From: Akkermansia sp.
GTDB lineage: Bacteria; Verrucomicrobiota; Verrucomicrobiia; Verrucomicrobiales; Akkermansiaceae
Direction of reading: 5' to 3'
DNA: 64,000 nt
Assembly: GCA_017546445.1 (NCBI GenBank)
Contig: JAFYWX010000043.1
Span: forward strand, 1-64,000
The first letter of the stretch is position 1. Every line of letters starts with the position of its first letter. The translations under genes and the position numbers were made by a program. Below are positions 8,452 to 19,803 of the stretch, in pieces. The notes under the pieces are model-generated. The model was not told the origin of the DNA. It did no database searches and saw only the letters and a program-made list of their open reading frames with translations.

Positions 8452-9396
8452 TTATTGTGAGGATATGGCATTCTCCCGGAGCGCATTGTCCAGGTCTGCA
8501 CGGAAGGATGCATCGAACACGGAGTCGAACAGCGATGGATGCGCGGCACTCATGCATTCAAACACCAGGTCAAGTGCATCAGAAAAAAGGTCGAATGTCT
8601 CAGCTTCATACCCAGGCAGCGCGGCAATGCGCACAATCTCGCTGCGAATGGCCCAGAGTATCGGCTCGATGGGCGCCATGATGGCCTGCGCAGCAGACTT
8701 GTGAATGGGTGAAAAATCGCGATGAATCACGGAAGAAGCAGGCAGAAGCATTCTGTAGCGGCGGGAAAGAGTATCCAGCTGAGGCACAGCCAGCGTGGCA
8801 TCCTTCTCATTCTGCACATCCACGAGGATATCCAGCACTGCGCTATCCGGCTCCACCAGGCGGGCCAGGCGGGCCATTTCCACCTCGCCTTCATCCACGC
8901 TCAACGGCTCTGTAGGCAGGCTCAGCACCTCGGCATCGGCCTCAGCAAAAAGGCCCAGCTCCACGGCATTCTCAAATGCCTTAGTCAGACGCGCAGAACC
9001 ATAGCACCGGGCGCGGCAGATTCCCTGAAATTCTGCATGCAGGTCATCCAGAGCCTCAAGAATACGCAGCTGCACAGCGTCCATCATACCCACGCATTCA
9101 CCACCCTGCGCAACCAGCGGAAGCGCACTCAGGCGGTTATCCAGCTCAAAGGTAAGCTCAACCAGTTCCGTAAAGCGCGCAGCAGCCTTGTCTGCATCCT
9201 CCCGTGAGGAGATACCCGACAACAGCAACCACATCTCTGAGGTAGTTTTAAGAAACTCATTACCAATCACCTGTGCTTCCTCACTGTCTCCCGTGACGGG
9301 CATAGCGTCATCCACCTCAAGCACAACAGGTTCCTGCGCAGGGCTCATATGACCCAGCGCCAAAGATAAACCAGCTATACAGAGCAGTTTTCGCAT
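8452..9396 (-). CDS. Secreted helical protein of unknown function
   Basis: The protein has 314 residues with a signal peptide (MRKLLCIAGLSLALGHMSPAQ). The rest is acidic and almost entirely predicted alpha helix, including the stretch SREDADKAAARFTELVEL and two Cys in GICRARC. A similar short segment occurs in the small secreted protein at 23,247 (TDEASAKAAIPQLHLL), so these may belong to one loose family of exported helical proteins. It lies 21 bp upstream of gatB on the same strand and could be cotranscribed with it. No known function. Confidence 0.75.
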   Translation of the reverse strand: MRKLLCIAGLSLALGHMSPAQEPVVLEVDDAMPVTGDSEEAQVIGNEFLKTTSEMWLLLSGISSREDADKAAARFTELVELTFELDNRLSALPLVAQGGECVGMMDAVQLRILEALDDLHAEFQGICRARCYGSARLTKAFENAVELGLFAEADAEVLSLPTEPLSVDEGEVEMARLARLVEPDSAVLDILVDVQNEKDATLAVPQLDTLSRRYRMLLPASSVIHRDFSPIHKSAAQAIMAPIEPILWAIRSEIVRIAALPGYEAETFDLFSDALDLVFECMSAAHPSLFDSVFDASFRADLDNALRENAISSQ

Positions 9397-9413
9397 ACAG
9401 AATCCGCGCGCGT

Positions 9414-9441
9414 ATTATACACTTTTCTTAAAGAATGGCAA
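9414..9441 (-). promoter_or_regulatory. Promoter of the secreted protein gene at 9396
   Basis: On the minus strand, TTGCCA is followed after 16 bp by a perfect TATAAT, 17 nt before the ATG. Confidence 0.6.
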
Positions 9442-9477
9442 GACCTGTTTGCGAGTCATTGCAAATTATTCACAATA

Positions 9478-9700
9478 CGTGTGTCCCAAAGATTTCACAA
9501 TTGACTGCATTATCAACACCGTTTTTGGGGGGCGCGCCCCCTCTTTATCCGTATAGATGGCGATTTAGCGGGGGCTCAAATCTTTCGGAGCTCGGGACTT
9601 CAGTCCCGAAAACTCAAGCGATGGGGGACTAAAGTCCCCCGCTCCGACAAAAACAGCCGCCCGCCAAACTCCCATTTGGCGCAGCCTTCTTTGGGCCTCG
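9478..9700. mobile_element. MITE-like modular repeat, core type A, inverted copy
   Basis: The copy is reversed relative to the one at 5.5 kb. It starts gtgtcccaaagatttcacaa and ends near cttctttggg; the distal terminal repeat is eroded. In the core (9587-9645) one hairpin reads GGGGACTTTAGTCCCC where the other copies have AGGGACTTTAGTCCCT, a change on both sides that keeps the pair. Between 9692 and 9722 a further small hairpin (ctcgtgc/gcacgag) may end the gene at 9750. Confidence 0.72.
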
Positions 9701-9749
9701 TGCAAATTATTGGCACGAGCCCCCCCTTGCAAGGGCGAAAACGACGACG

Positions 9750-11090
9750 TCATCTCTGTACAACAGGCGTCAGGACATTGTACAGCCGGTCCAGCTCAGA
9801 AAATACCTGCTGAGATGTTTCTACCTTCAGCCTACGATTCTTTGAATTATACTCCACACCACCCAAATCCGGCAGCGTAACGCCACATTCCGCCAGCTGC
9901 CCGGTGATTAAATCCTTCCAGGTATCATCAGAGATGGGAGCCGCCTTACGCTGGTTCTTCTTCTTGCGCTCAATACCCTCTTTCTGATCCTCTTTAGCTG
10001 TTTGTTTTGCATTGAGCGTCAACTTCTCGGCGACATACTCAGTCACCCAGTAATAGCGGGTTTCGAGCACACGCGGTACAATCGTCACCTTGCGGCCCTT
10101 TACCAGATAATGTCCACCACACGCATCGCACACCTTGATGAGAGCGTCGCGCAGCGTAGAGCAGGAAAAATCCAATTCATCCGTAAAATTAACCGACGCA
10201 GGATTCTGAAGCTCAGTTCCTATACGCAGGCCCCTGCTTTTTCCGCCCGCTCTGGCATGCAATTCGAAGTATTTCAACAAAGTCTCCAGATTGCAAGAAG
10301 AATCAAACACGACGGGAACCAGAAATATCTCATTCATCTGAGCATCTGAAATAAAGCGCGGCTGCTTTGCCACCTCTTTTTTGTAATATTCCCAATGATG
10401 ATTTTTAACCCAATCTGCGTACATATCAGCCAGGGTCACCTTAGCTCTTGAACACGCATGTTTTGAACCGCTGATCCGGATCTTGAACTCATCCCCCTCT
10501 CCTGCGAATATCTTGACTCGTCCCAGAGGAAACTTCCTTGCAAACTGAGACCTGATTTTTAACTTTTTATCCTTGGAAAACGATCTGTCAAAATAGGCAT
10601 CAATCATTGGTCTAGGATAAATCGCCACTTCCTCCGCCGTTTCGGAATCATACGGAAACACATGAATAGCCCCATCCTTCACGCAATAGGTGCAGCCTGC
10701 CTCATGGCAAACAGACTTCAGCACATCTGCACAGGTGCTGCCCGGAATCTTGCAATCAAATTTGATTTTCTGGTCAGCAAGCGGCTCGCAGAACTCATCC
10801 TTGCTGGCCGCGCGCTCAATCTTCAACTGCTTACCGGAATCTGCCCACAACGCCTCCATGCGGTCAAGGACCTTACTGAGCGGCATACCTTCTTTCAAAT
10901 CCATCGGAGCCATGCGTGTACGAAGCAGCATCTCCACCAGTTTCAACTGCTCGTCTTCTGCAGAACGCGCATTCCTGGACGAGCGTTTCGTTGTAGTCGA
11001 AAAGCCGTCAGCATACAGCGGGCCAAGGCACATAAACCCGCCCGACAGCACAACAACAAAGCGCAATACACTATGAACAAAACACCTCAT
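9750..11090 (-). CDS. Secreted protein with secretin/STN-like segments
   Basis: The protein has 446 residues with a signal peptide (MRCFVHSVLRFVVVLSGGFM). Two segments resemble the short N-terminal domain found in secretins and TonB receptors: DVLKSVCHEAGCTYCVKDGA with IHVFPYD, and TLRDALIKVCDACGGHYLV with KGRKVTIVPR. The spacing of hydrophobic residues and the Cys pairs are the same in both, so they look like an internal duplication. I chose the ATG at 11,090 because it starts a signal peptide; an upstream TTG six codons earlier is less likely. It is not a full secretin. The role is unknown; a periplasmic peptidoglycan- or ligand-binding job is possible. Confidence 0.7.
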   Translation of the reverse strand: MRCFVHSVLRFVVVLSGGFMCLGPLYADGFSTTTKRSSRNARSAEDEQLKLVEMLLRTRMAPMDLKEGMPLSKVLDRMEALWADSGKQLKIERAASKDEFCEPLADQKIKFDCKIPGSTCADVLKSVCHEAGCTYCVKDGAIHVFPYDSETAEEVAIYPRPMIDAYFDRSFSKDKKLKIRSQFARKFPLGRVKIFAGEGDEFKIRISGSKHACSRAKVTLADMYADWVKNHHWEYYKKEVAKQPRFISDAQMNEIFLVPVVFDSSCNLETLLKYFELHARAGGKSRGLRIGTELQNPASVNFTDELDFSCSTLRDALIKVCDACGGHYLVKGRKVTIVPRVLETRYYWVTEYVAEKLTLNAKQTAKEDQKEGIERKKKNQRKAAPISDDTWKDLITGQLAECGVTLPDLGGVEYNSKNRRLKVETSQQVFSELDRLYNVLTPVVQR

Positions 11091-11189
11091 ACTCCTATTG
11101 TATAGCAACTATGCCCTGCACCGTCAAGCTTTCTCGCACAAGCAAACAGAAATATCTACGCGAGTGTGTCCTGATGATTTGTGAAATGA

Positions 11190-11218
11190 TTGACATGAGC
11201 CCCCAGGAATGCTAGATT
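11190..11218 (+). promoter_or_regulatory. Promoter of the membrane protein gene at 11231
   Basis: A perfect TTGACA, a 17-bp spacer and TAGATT (preceded by TGC, an extended -10) lie 12 nt before the ATG. Confidence 0.65.
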
Positions 11219-11230
11219 GCCTGAGATACC

Positions 11231-12787
11231 ATGTTGCAGATAACACCTAAATTCCCCCTGAACCAGCACTGGGTCACCGTGATGTCCCTGGTGTACCTGG
11301 CCCTGCCGTGTATGCTTTTCTTCAGCAGCTGGTATGCGCCGTGGATAGCATGGCTGGTGAATCTGGGTATTATGCTGTTCATTGTCCTTTTTGCCAGAAG
11401 TAAACACTCTATACCGTCGTGGAGAGCAGGCTCCGCATCGTTATGTGCGCTTGCGGTCGCCGCGCTTGTGTCGATTCTCCTGTTTATTGTATCCGGTATA
11501 GCCGGTTATTTTTCAACCGCTCCGGACGTACTGATTTTCCGTGAGGCGCTGTATAACAACCTCATTCACGAATCCTGGCCACTCGTGCTGCCAGATGGTA
11601 AGGAAATGAGCTATTATCTGGCAGGTATGCTGCCGCCGGCACTTCTGGCAAGGCTGGCGGATGACTACACCCTGCAGAGAATGATAGCCGTATGCTGGTA
11701 TGGACTGGGTATATGGCTGACCCTGCTTCTATTCTACTGCAGGCACCGTAAATTTTCCATCCTGTTTCTTCTCTTCATGGTCGCCTTTAAGGACCCTGTA
11801 TACCTGGTATTGAACGCCTTTGCCGGGAATGGAGAGATATGGGGGATGTTCAGCCGCCTTACGGGCTGCACATGGGAAAATTCGTACATAGGCGTGGCGC
11901 ACCCTGTCAAAATGTTGAGCATCAATGCACAGGGATGCAATTTCCAACCATTCTCCCTGCTCTGCGCGGCATTGATTATCAATAACCGTGAGCACGCAGA
12001 AAAGCTTATCCCGCTCAGCATCGCCCTTATTCTACCCAGCTCCCCCCTGGGCGCCATAGGCTGCATGCCCCTGGCCTTATACGCCTGGTGCAAATACGGC
12101 ACAGTCTCCTATGCAAAACGAGCTCTGTATCTCATTGTGCCGGTGCTGGTAGCGCTTTTCTGCGCAGCCTACTACATTCGAGCAGAGAGCGCCACATGCT
12201 TTGGCTTCTACGGCCAGCTGCTCAACAACTGGAGCTATTTCCTGTTCAATTACTACATAGCCATTCTGCTGAGCGCAATCTTATTCGCCATTGTGCTCTA
12301 TCCGCTTCTCAAGATTGATGTCTCCCTGCGCATCAGCTTGATTTGCATCGTCATCACACCGTGGATATTCTACGGTTCCTCGCCAGATAGCGGGATGTTC
12401 GGGCAGAACGAATTATGGCTGAAGACCAGCATCATCTTCCACATGCACCTCATCGCCGCGCTCTGCTTCAACTGGCAGAGCCTGCCGGTGGTGAAATATT
12501 TTTATCTGGTGTCATTTGCCCTGCTGGTGAGCCGCGATGAATGGCTTCGCGAGATTCGATTCACTGACACAGCGCAGGTGAAGGATGTATGGGGCGGCCA
12601 CCTGAACCACGAGCACGTTTCCTTGTACCAGAAAATACCGACTTGCAAGCCCCCCTTCATTCCTGGAAGTCTGCTGAAGAAAGGTGAAGCCGAACTGGTA
12701 TGGCCCGGCGTGATTTTTCCCAAGGCAAAGGGATGTGATTACACCCGCCCCATGAAACCGGACGGTAAGATTATACTGGCGCCGTAA
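11231..12787 (+). CDS. Multi-pass membrane protein, possibly GT-C-fold glycosyltransferase-like
   Basis: The protein has 518 residues with roughly ten predicted membrane helices, starting near LVYLALPCMLFFSSWYAP. Between helices is a conserved-looking loop (LPDGKEMSYYLAGMLPPALL) that resembles the pattern of GT-C membrane glycosyltransferases, but I cannot assign a family. The C-terminal ~70 residues are soluble and end KPDGKIILAP. It is flanked by a strong promoter and by the convergent mutL 22 bp away, so it is a single-gene unit. The function is unknown. Confidence 0.75.
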   Translation: MLQITPKFPLNQHWVTVMSLVYLALPCMLFFSSWYAPWIAWLVNLGIMLFIVLFARSKHSIPSWRAGSASLCALAVAALVSILLFIVSGIAGYFSTAPDVLIFREALYNNLIHESWPLVLPDGKEMSYYLAGMLPPALLARLADDYTLQRMIAVCWYGLGIWLTLLLFYCRHRKFSILFLLFMVAFKDPVYLVLNAFAGNGEIWGMFSRLTGCTWENSYIGVAHPVKMLSINAQGCNFQPFSLLCAALIINNREHAEKLIPLSIALILPSSPLGAIGCMPLALYAWCKYGTVSYAKRALYLIVPVLVALFCAAYYIRAESATCFGFYGQLLNNWSYFLFNYYIAILLSAILFAIVLYPLLKIDVSLRISLICIVITPWIFYGSSPDSGMFGQNELWLKTSIIFHMHLIAALCFNWQSLPVVKYFYLVSFALLVSRDEWLREIRFTDTAQVKDVWGGHLNHEHVSLYQKIPTCKPPFIPGSLLKKGEAELVWPGVIFPKAKGCDYTRPMKPDGKIILAP

Positions 12788-12809
12788 AGAGGGCGGTACG
12801 CCCACTCCA

Positions 12810-14642
12810 TCATGCCTGGAACTTGCGATTGAGTTCAGCCAGGGAGAACGGCAGCAGGGTCGATTTACCGCCGGGGCTGCAATAGGGGATTTCGCACTCC
12901 AGCAGCGCGGCCAGGAGCGGGTGCGGATTCTGCAGATACTCCGCTATATCCTCCTGCTGGGCGTACTGGCGGGCCAGCTGGCGGGCAAAAGGCTCAAAGG
13001 GGCTGCGAGCACGGGCAATCTTCACCTCGCCACTGGTGAACACATGCAGCAGCTCCTGCACAAAATCGCTGACCCGGCGCAGGGGGAGCAGCGCCGGAAT
13101 GGCCTCAATACGCAGCGTATTGCGCCCAAAGGGAGAAAGCTGAAAGCCAGCCTGCTCCAGCTGCGGTTTCACCTCCATGGCCACGCCCATATCGCGGGTA
13201 TCCAGCTCAATGAGCTCCGGCACCAGCAGCTGCTGAGATTCCAGAGCTTTCCGGTTACTCGCCTGCAGGCTCTCATAGATGATACGCTCACGCGCAGCTC
13301 GCGGCGCCATGAGCACCATACCCTCCTTATTCTCAAAAATGGAGTACTGGTTGTGCAGCGTGCCGATATGCCGGAAATTCGGCACACAAACCGGAGCAGC
13401 CGGCTGCACCTTAGGCGCCGGCTCAGGTGCCGGAGGCAGCTCCAGTTCCTGCTGGCGCGGCACCACGAGTGGCTTGAGCACGAGATTCGGACGTTGCACA
13501 GGTGCTGCAACGGGGGTAGCGGGAGCGGCGGGACGCGGCGCAGGCGTAGCCGCCTTGGTTTCCTTGAGCTCCGGTTGAGCGGGCTTTTCAATGCAGTCGG
13601 GTTCCTTCTCCGCTACCGGTGCGTCCGCATCTCCGCGGGCATGCGCCGCCAGAGTGGCAGCTACGGCATCCATCACCGCCAGCGTGATTTCCGCCGGGCG
13701 GCGGAAACGAACCTCGCGCTTGGCGGGGTGCACATTCACATCCACCAAGGCAGGCTCCACCTCCAGATACAGGAACAAGGCCGGATGCAGCCCCGGGGGG
13801 AAGCCGCCATAGCCATCGCGCACGGCGCGGTTGATAATCTGGTCCTCAATGGGGCGGCCATTCAGGAACACATACTGCATGCGGCGGTTGCGACGGGCGG
13901 CAGAAATGGGCATCAGATACCCGCTCACGCGCACACCGGGAGCCTCCGTAGGCTTCACCCGCATCAGAGCACCGGCTGTCTCTCTGCCCACAAAATCCGC
14001 TATACGCTGGCGCAAATCATGCGTGGCCACCACATCAAACACCATCTGACCATCGCGCACATAAATGAAGCGGACACCCGGGAAAGCCAGGGCATGCAGG
14101 CGGATCTGATGCTCCACATGGCCGGATTCCGTCTCATCACTCTTCAGGAACTTGCGGCGCACCGGGGTATTGAAAAACAAGTTGCTTACGGCAATCTCTG
14201 TGCCGGGAGAACAGCCTGCATTCATCATGGGTGCCTCCACGCCGCCCTCTGCGCTCACCGTCCAGCCTTCCACCTCATCCGCCCGGCGGGTAGTCAGCGA
14301 GAGGTGCGATACAGAAGCTATGCTCGGCAAGGCTTCGCCACGGAACCCGAGCTGGCGGATGGCGAACAAATCCTCCACATCCACCAGCTTGCTGGTAGCA
14401 TGGCGCTGCAGGCACAACGAGGCATCTGTCTTGCCCATGCCGCAGCCGTCATCCGTCACCTTAATCAGCGAAACACCGCCGCGGCGGATTTCAACGCGAA
14501 TGCAGTGGGCACCGGCATCAATACTGTTCTCCACCAATTCCTTAACTACGGAAGCAGGACGCTCCACAACCTCACCGGCAGCCACCTGGCTGGCCAGAAT
14601 ATCGCTCATGCGGTGAATGCGCTGCTGCTCGTCGGTGGTCAT
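12810..14642 (-). CDS. mutL: DNA mismatch repair protein MutL
   Basis: MutL couples MutS mismatch recognition to downstream excision. The N-terminal GHKL ATPase is intact: ELVENSIDAGA (motif I), DDGCGM (motif II) and TRGEA-like LGFRGEALPSIASV (motif III). A Pro/Ala-rich linker spans about residues 330-420, and the dimerisation domain follows. The C-terminal end (CPHGRP-type motif) reads CSPGGKSTLLPFSL instead. The endonuclease motif DQHAxxER is represented by MAPRAARERIIYE, with the Asp, Gln and Glu lost, so strand nicking by MutL itself looks unlikely. The length of 610 is normal. It is divergent from mcsA. Confidence 0.95.
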   Translation of the reverse strand: MTTDEQQRIHRMSDILASQVAAGEVVERPASVVKELVENSIDAGAHCIRVEIRRGGVSLIKVTDDGCGMGKTDASLCLQRHATSKLVDVEDLFAIRQLGFRGEALPSIASVSHLSLTTRRADEVEGWTVSAEGGVEAPMMNAGCSPGTEIAVSNLFFNTPVRRKFLKSDETESGHVEHQIRLHALAFPGVRFIYVRDGQMVFDVVATHDLRQRIADFVGRETAGALMRVKPTEAPGVRVSGYLMPISAARRNRRMQYVFLNGRPIEDQIINRAVRDGYGGFPPGLHPALFLYLEVEPALVDVNVHPAKREVRFRRPAEITLAVMDAVAATLAAHARGDADAPVAEKEPDCIEKPAQPELKETKAATPAPRPAAPATPVAAPVQRPNLVLKPLVVPRQQELELPPAPEPAPKVQPAAPVCVPNFRHIGTLHNQYSIFENKEGMVLMAPRAARERIIYESLQASNRKALESQQLLVPELIELDTRDMGVAMEVKPQLEQAGFQLSPFGRNTLRIEAIPALLPLRRVSDFVQELLHVFTSGEVKIARARSPFEPFARQLARQYAQQEDIAEYLQNPHPLLAALLECEIPYCSPGGKSTLLPFSLAELNRKFQA

Positions 14643-14654
14643 AAGTACTGCACC

Positions 14655-14683
14655 AATCTACCACGAGCGCCGCAGCGCGTCAA
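14655..14683 (-). promoter_or_regulatory. Promoter of mutL
   Basis: On the minus strand TTGACG, 17 bp and TAGATT are followed 12 nt later by the mutL ATG, giving a leader of only about six nucleotides. Confidence 0.65.
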
Positions 14684-14772
14684 CTCCGCAATCCGGCGCA
14701 CCCCTGTTCTGCTGACACAGAAAGACGCGGTACGCGCTGGAAAAACCACGTGCGCGGGTGTACTCTAGTCGC

Positions 14773-15279
14773 GTGAAGAAGTGCCAGATATGCGGCAAAC
14801 GGGCGTCGATGTTCCTGACGCAAATTGTGAACGGGCAGGTTTCCGAGCTTGCTCTCTGCGAGTCATGTGCCCGCGCCAAGGGGCTTTTTGACCCGCAATC
14901 CCTCACATTTGCAGAAAAATTCTTCCCGGAGGAATTCAAGCAGCGTGTGGACAAACTGGTGCGCGAGCTGACAGGAAATGCAGAAACAGCATCCGAACCG
15001 GCCCCGCCCATGAGCATGTTCAACCGCTGCCCGGTGTGCGGATTCAGCGTGGATAACTACCGGAATACCGGCCACCTGGGCTGCCCGGATTGCTACAAGG
15101 TCTTTGCGCGTGAGCTTGACCCCACCGCTGAGATTGAGGACGCACCGGAAACCGAGGCTCCGGCGCTCACCCGGGCACGCCTGCAGAAGGAATTGCAGCA
15201 GGCCATTGAGCGCGAGAACTACGAGCGCGCCGCCCAGCTGCGCGACCAGATTAACGCCCTGACCGACGCCGACGCATGA
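14773..15279 (+). CDS. mcsA: McsA-like zinc-finger protein with UVR motif
   Basis: McsA is the activating partner of the protein-arginine kinase McsB and regulates ClpC in Firmicutes. The sequence has two treble-clef-like zinc sites, CQICG...CESC and CPVCG...CPDC, and a C-terminal UVR motif (QQAIERENYERAAQLRDQI) that can bind ClpC-type ATPases. I start at the GTG 6 nt after a -10 box TACTCT, giving VKKCQICG; an upstream GTG adds five residues. The stop overlaps the mcsB ATG (ATGA). As first gene of mcsA-mcsB-clpC it should act with them, though McsB here looks inactive. Confidence 0.85.
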   Translation: MKKCQICGKRASMFLTQIVNGQVSELALCESCARAKGLFDPQSLTFAEKFFPEEFKQRVDKLVRELTGNAETASEPAPPMSMFNRCPVCGFSVDNYRNTGHLGCPDCYKVFARELDPTAEIEDAPETEAPALTRARLQKELQQAIERENYERAAQLRDQINALTDADA

Positions 15280-16351
15280 AAATCAACACTCTATTAAAAG
15301 CCCCTTCCAACTGGGCGCCCACACGGAATGATTCCGATGGCGTCATCATGGGCAGCATTGTCCGCATGGTGCGTAACCTGGCAGGCTTTCCCTTTCCCGG
15401 GTGGAGCACGGCAGAGAGCCGCGCAGCCGTGGCAGAGCGCGTTCTACCCGTTATCAAGAATATACAGGGATTCAAGACTGCATTCTGCGCTGAGCTCAGC
15501 CAGCTGAGCTATGGGCAGCGCCGCGCCCTCCTGACCCGCAAGCAACTCACCCCCTGCATGGCAGCCCGCCAGGACGGGTGCCATGTCATCATTCCGCAGC
15601 GCCGCCGCACTGTTCTGATGGTCAATGAGGAGGAACACATCGTAGTTCACTCTTTCCAGGATGGGTTGAATCTGAAGAAAGGTATCAGGGAAATGCAGCA
15701 GCTGGCGGACCAGCTGGAGGATGAGCTGGAGATTGCCTACTCCCACCAGCATGGGTACCTGACCAGCATTCCCTCCGAAGCCGGCGACGGTCTGCAACTG
15801 TACAGCCTGCTGCACCTGCCGGGGCTCACCTGCGCCAACATGATGAACCAGGTTACCAAGGCTCTGGAGAAGCTGCACGTCAGCATTTCCCCCTACTATT
15901 CCGACACCCAGGACGACACGGGGCACCAGTACGTGCTTTACTCCATTCCCGGACCGGAGGACACTGTGGATGAAATGCTGGATAACTTCGAAAACATCAT
16001 CATGCACCTGGTGCGGCGCGAGCAGCAGGTGCGCCGCAAACTGCTGGTGGATTCCAACCAGCACCTCCAGGACGCCATAGGGCGCGCCTACGGGCTTCTG
16101 ACCAACTGCCTGCGACTCAGCATGAAGGAGCTGCGCGACACCATCTCCCTGCTCCGGCTCGGCACGCTACTCGGTATCATCCGCTGGGAGGAGGAAGAGA
16201 AGGATATTCTCATAGCCCTGAACACCATTTCAGAGGAGCAGGCCTGCCTCACCGGCCTGGCAGAAGATAATGGCACCCCCAACCTTTTCCAACAACGTGC
16301 CCGGACTGTCCGGGAATTCTTACACAACCACCCTCACTATTTCTCTGAATC

Positions 16352-16355
<4 letters not shown>
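15276..16355 (+). CDS. mcsB: McsB-family protein lacking phosphagen-kinase catalytic residues
   Basis: The length of 359 residues and the overall pattern match McsB (protein-arginine kinase): FPFPG at 38-42, the segment ELSQLSYGQRRALLTRKQL, NEEEH at 117-121, GYLTS at 160-164, HLPGL and YGLLTNC in the helical C-terminal domain. Key ATP and catalytic positions differ from the family: SSRxR reads GSIVR (26-30), the CPTNVGTG cysteine is Ile165, the Arg of GLRAS is Gln174, and the RGxxGEGSE loop is SPYYSDTQDD. It is therefore probably a pseudokinase acting as an adaptor. It is coupled by 4-bp overlaps to mcsA and clpC. These comparisons use remembered family sequences. Confidence 0.85.
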
Positions 16356-18946
<2,591 letters not shown>

Positions 18947-18951
18947 AGCAT

Positions 18952-18989
18952 AAAAAAGGAGCAGGTCCCAGGGGCCTGCTCCTTTTTTT
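18952..18989. terminator. Bidirectional terminator after clpC
   Basis: The stem ggagcagg/cctgctcc has A six times before it and T seven times after it, so it can end both clpC and the convergent gene at 19,004. Confidence 0.9.
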
Positions 18990-19003
18990 GAATTAAATCG
19001 GTA

Positions 19004-19693
19004 TCACTGCACCCACTTGCCAGCACCGGCAGGCAGTTTGCCTTCACCCACGGGCTGATAACGGGTGGATTCCGTATTCCCCCACATGGGCACGCCGAAA
19101 GCTTCCCGCCAATAGCGGCTCATGCTGCGACCAGTGTAGCAGCCATAGCTCCAGCACTCTGCATCCGGGGCAAAAATATTCTTGTCAATCTTGGTGGCAA
19201 GGTCCTTCTCATGCATCCAGGCGGTGGAGGCAGCCATGACCGAGTTGCTGTAATCCAGCATAAAGGCATGCGGATTACTGTGGCCGAAGTAATAAAAGGC
19301 GGTCACCTTGTCCTTCTTATTACGGGGCGCCTTGTTAATGGCCTGGTAGGCAGCATCAGCGGAATCAACAAACTTCAGGCGCACCTTGCGCTTGGCTGCG
19401 GTTTCGCGGATTCGGGAAATATAATCTATCTGATTTTCCTTACCGCGGGTCACATAGGAGGGCCGAAACACAATCCACACAATATCACGCTTCGGGTCCT
19501 TTGCCTGGACGGCATCAATATACACCGTGGAGGCACGCACAAAATTGGCCCACCAGTTATCATGCGCGGAGGGACCGCGGAAATTTTCCCAGGAACGCAG
19601 AGCGACACCACCACACAACACCACCTCTACAGCCTGACTCAGAGCAGATGTTGCCAGAAGAGCCGCAAGCAGAACATTTCGCATCAAATTCAT
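19004..19693 (-). CDS. Secreted protein, possible clan CD (caspase-like) fold
   Basis: The protein has 229 residues with a signal peptide (MNLMRNVLLAALLATSALSQ). Two motifs are arranged as in caspase-like or CHAT-like domains: a hydrophobic strand ending in a His (TAFYYFGHSN) and, about 60 residues on, a strand ending in a Cys (AECWSYGCYTG) followed by a helix and GVPMWGNT. This suggests a His-Cys dyad, but similarity to any named family is too weak for a firm call. The start gives the signal peptide; a longer start adds nine residues. It may be a secreted protease or an inactive relative. Confidence 0.65.
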   Translation of the reverse strand: MNLMRNVLLAALLATSALSQAVEVVLCGGVALRSWENFRGPSAHDNWWANFVRASTVYIDAVQAKDPKRDIVWIVFRPSYVTRGKENQIDYISRIRETAAKRKVRLKFVDSADAAYQAINKAPRNKKDKVTAFYYFGHSNPHAFMLDYSNSVMAASTAWMHEKDLATKIDKNIFAPDAECWSYGCYTGRSMSRYWREAFGVPMWGNTESTRYQPVGEGKLPAGAGKWVQ

Positions 19694-19765
19694 GTCGGGC
19701 ATGAAGCATACAGCAATCACCAGCTGCTGTCAAGGCTCCAGCATGCGTCAGCGGTATGAAAAGAC

Positions 19766-19794
19766 TTGATATGTGACCTCAAAAAGAGTAGAAT
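19766..19794 (+). promoter_or_regulatory. Promoter of valS
   Basis: TTGATA, 17 bp and TAGAAT end only 9 nt before the ATG, predicting a leader of about three nucleotides or none. Confidence 0.7.
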
Positions 19795-19803
19795 CGGCGC
19801 GTC

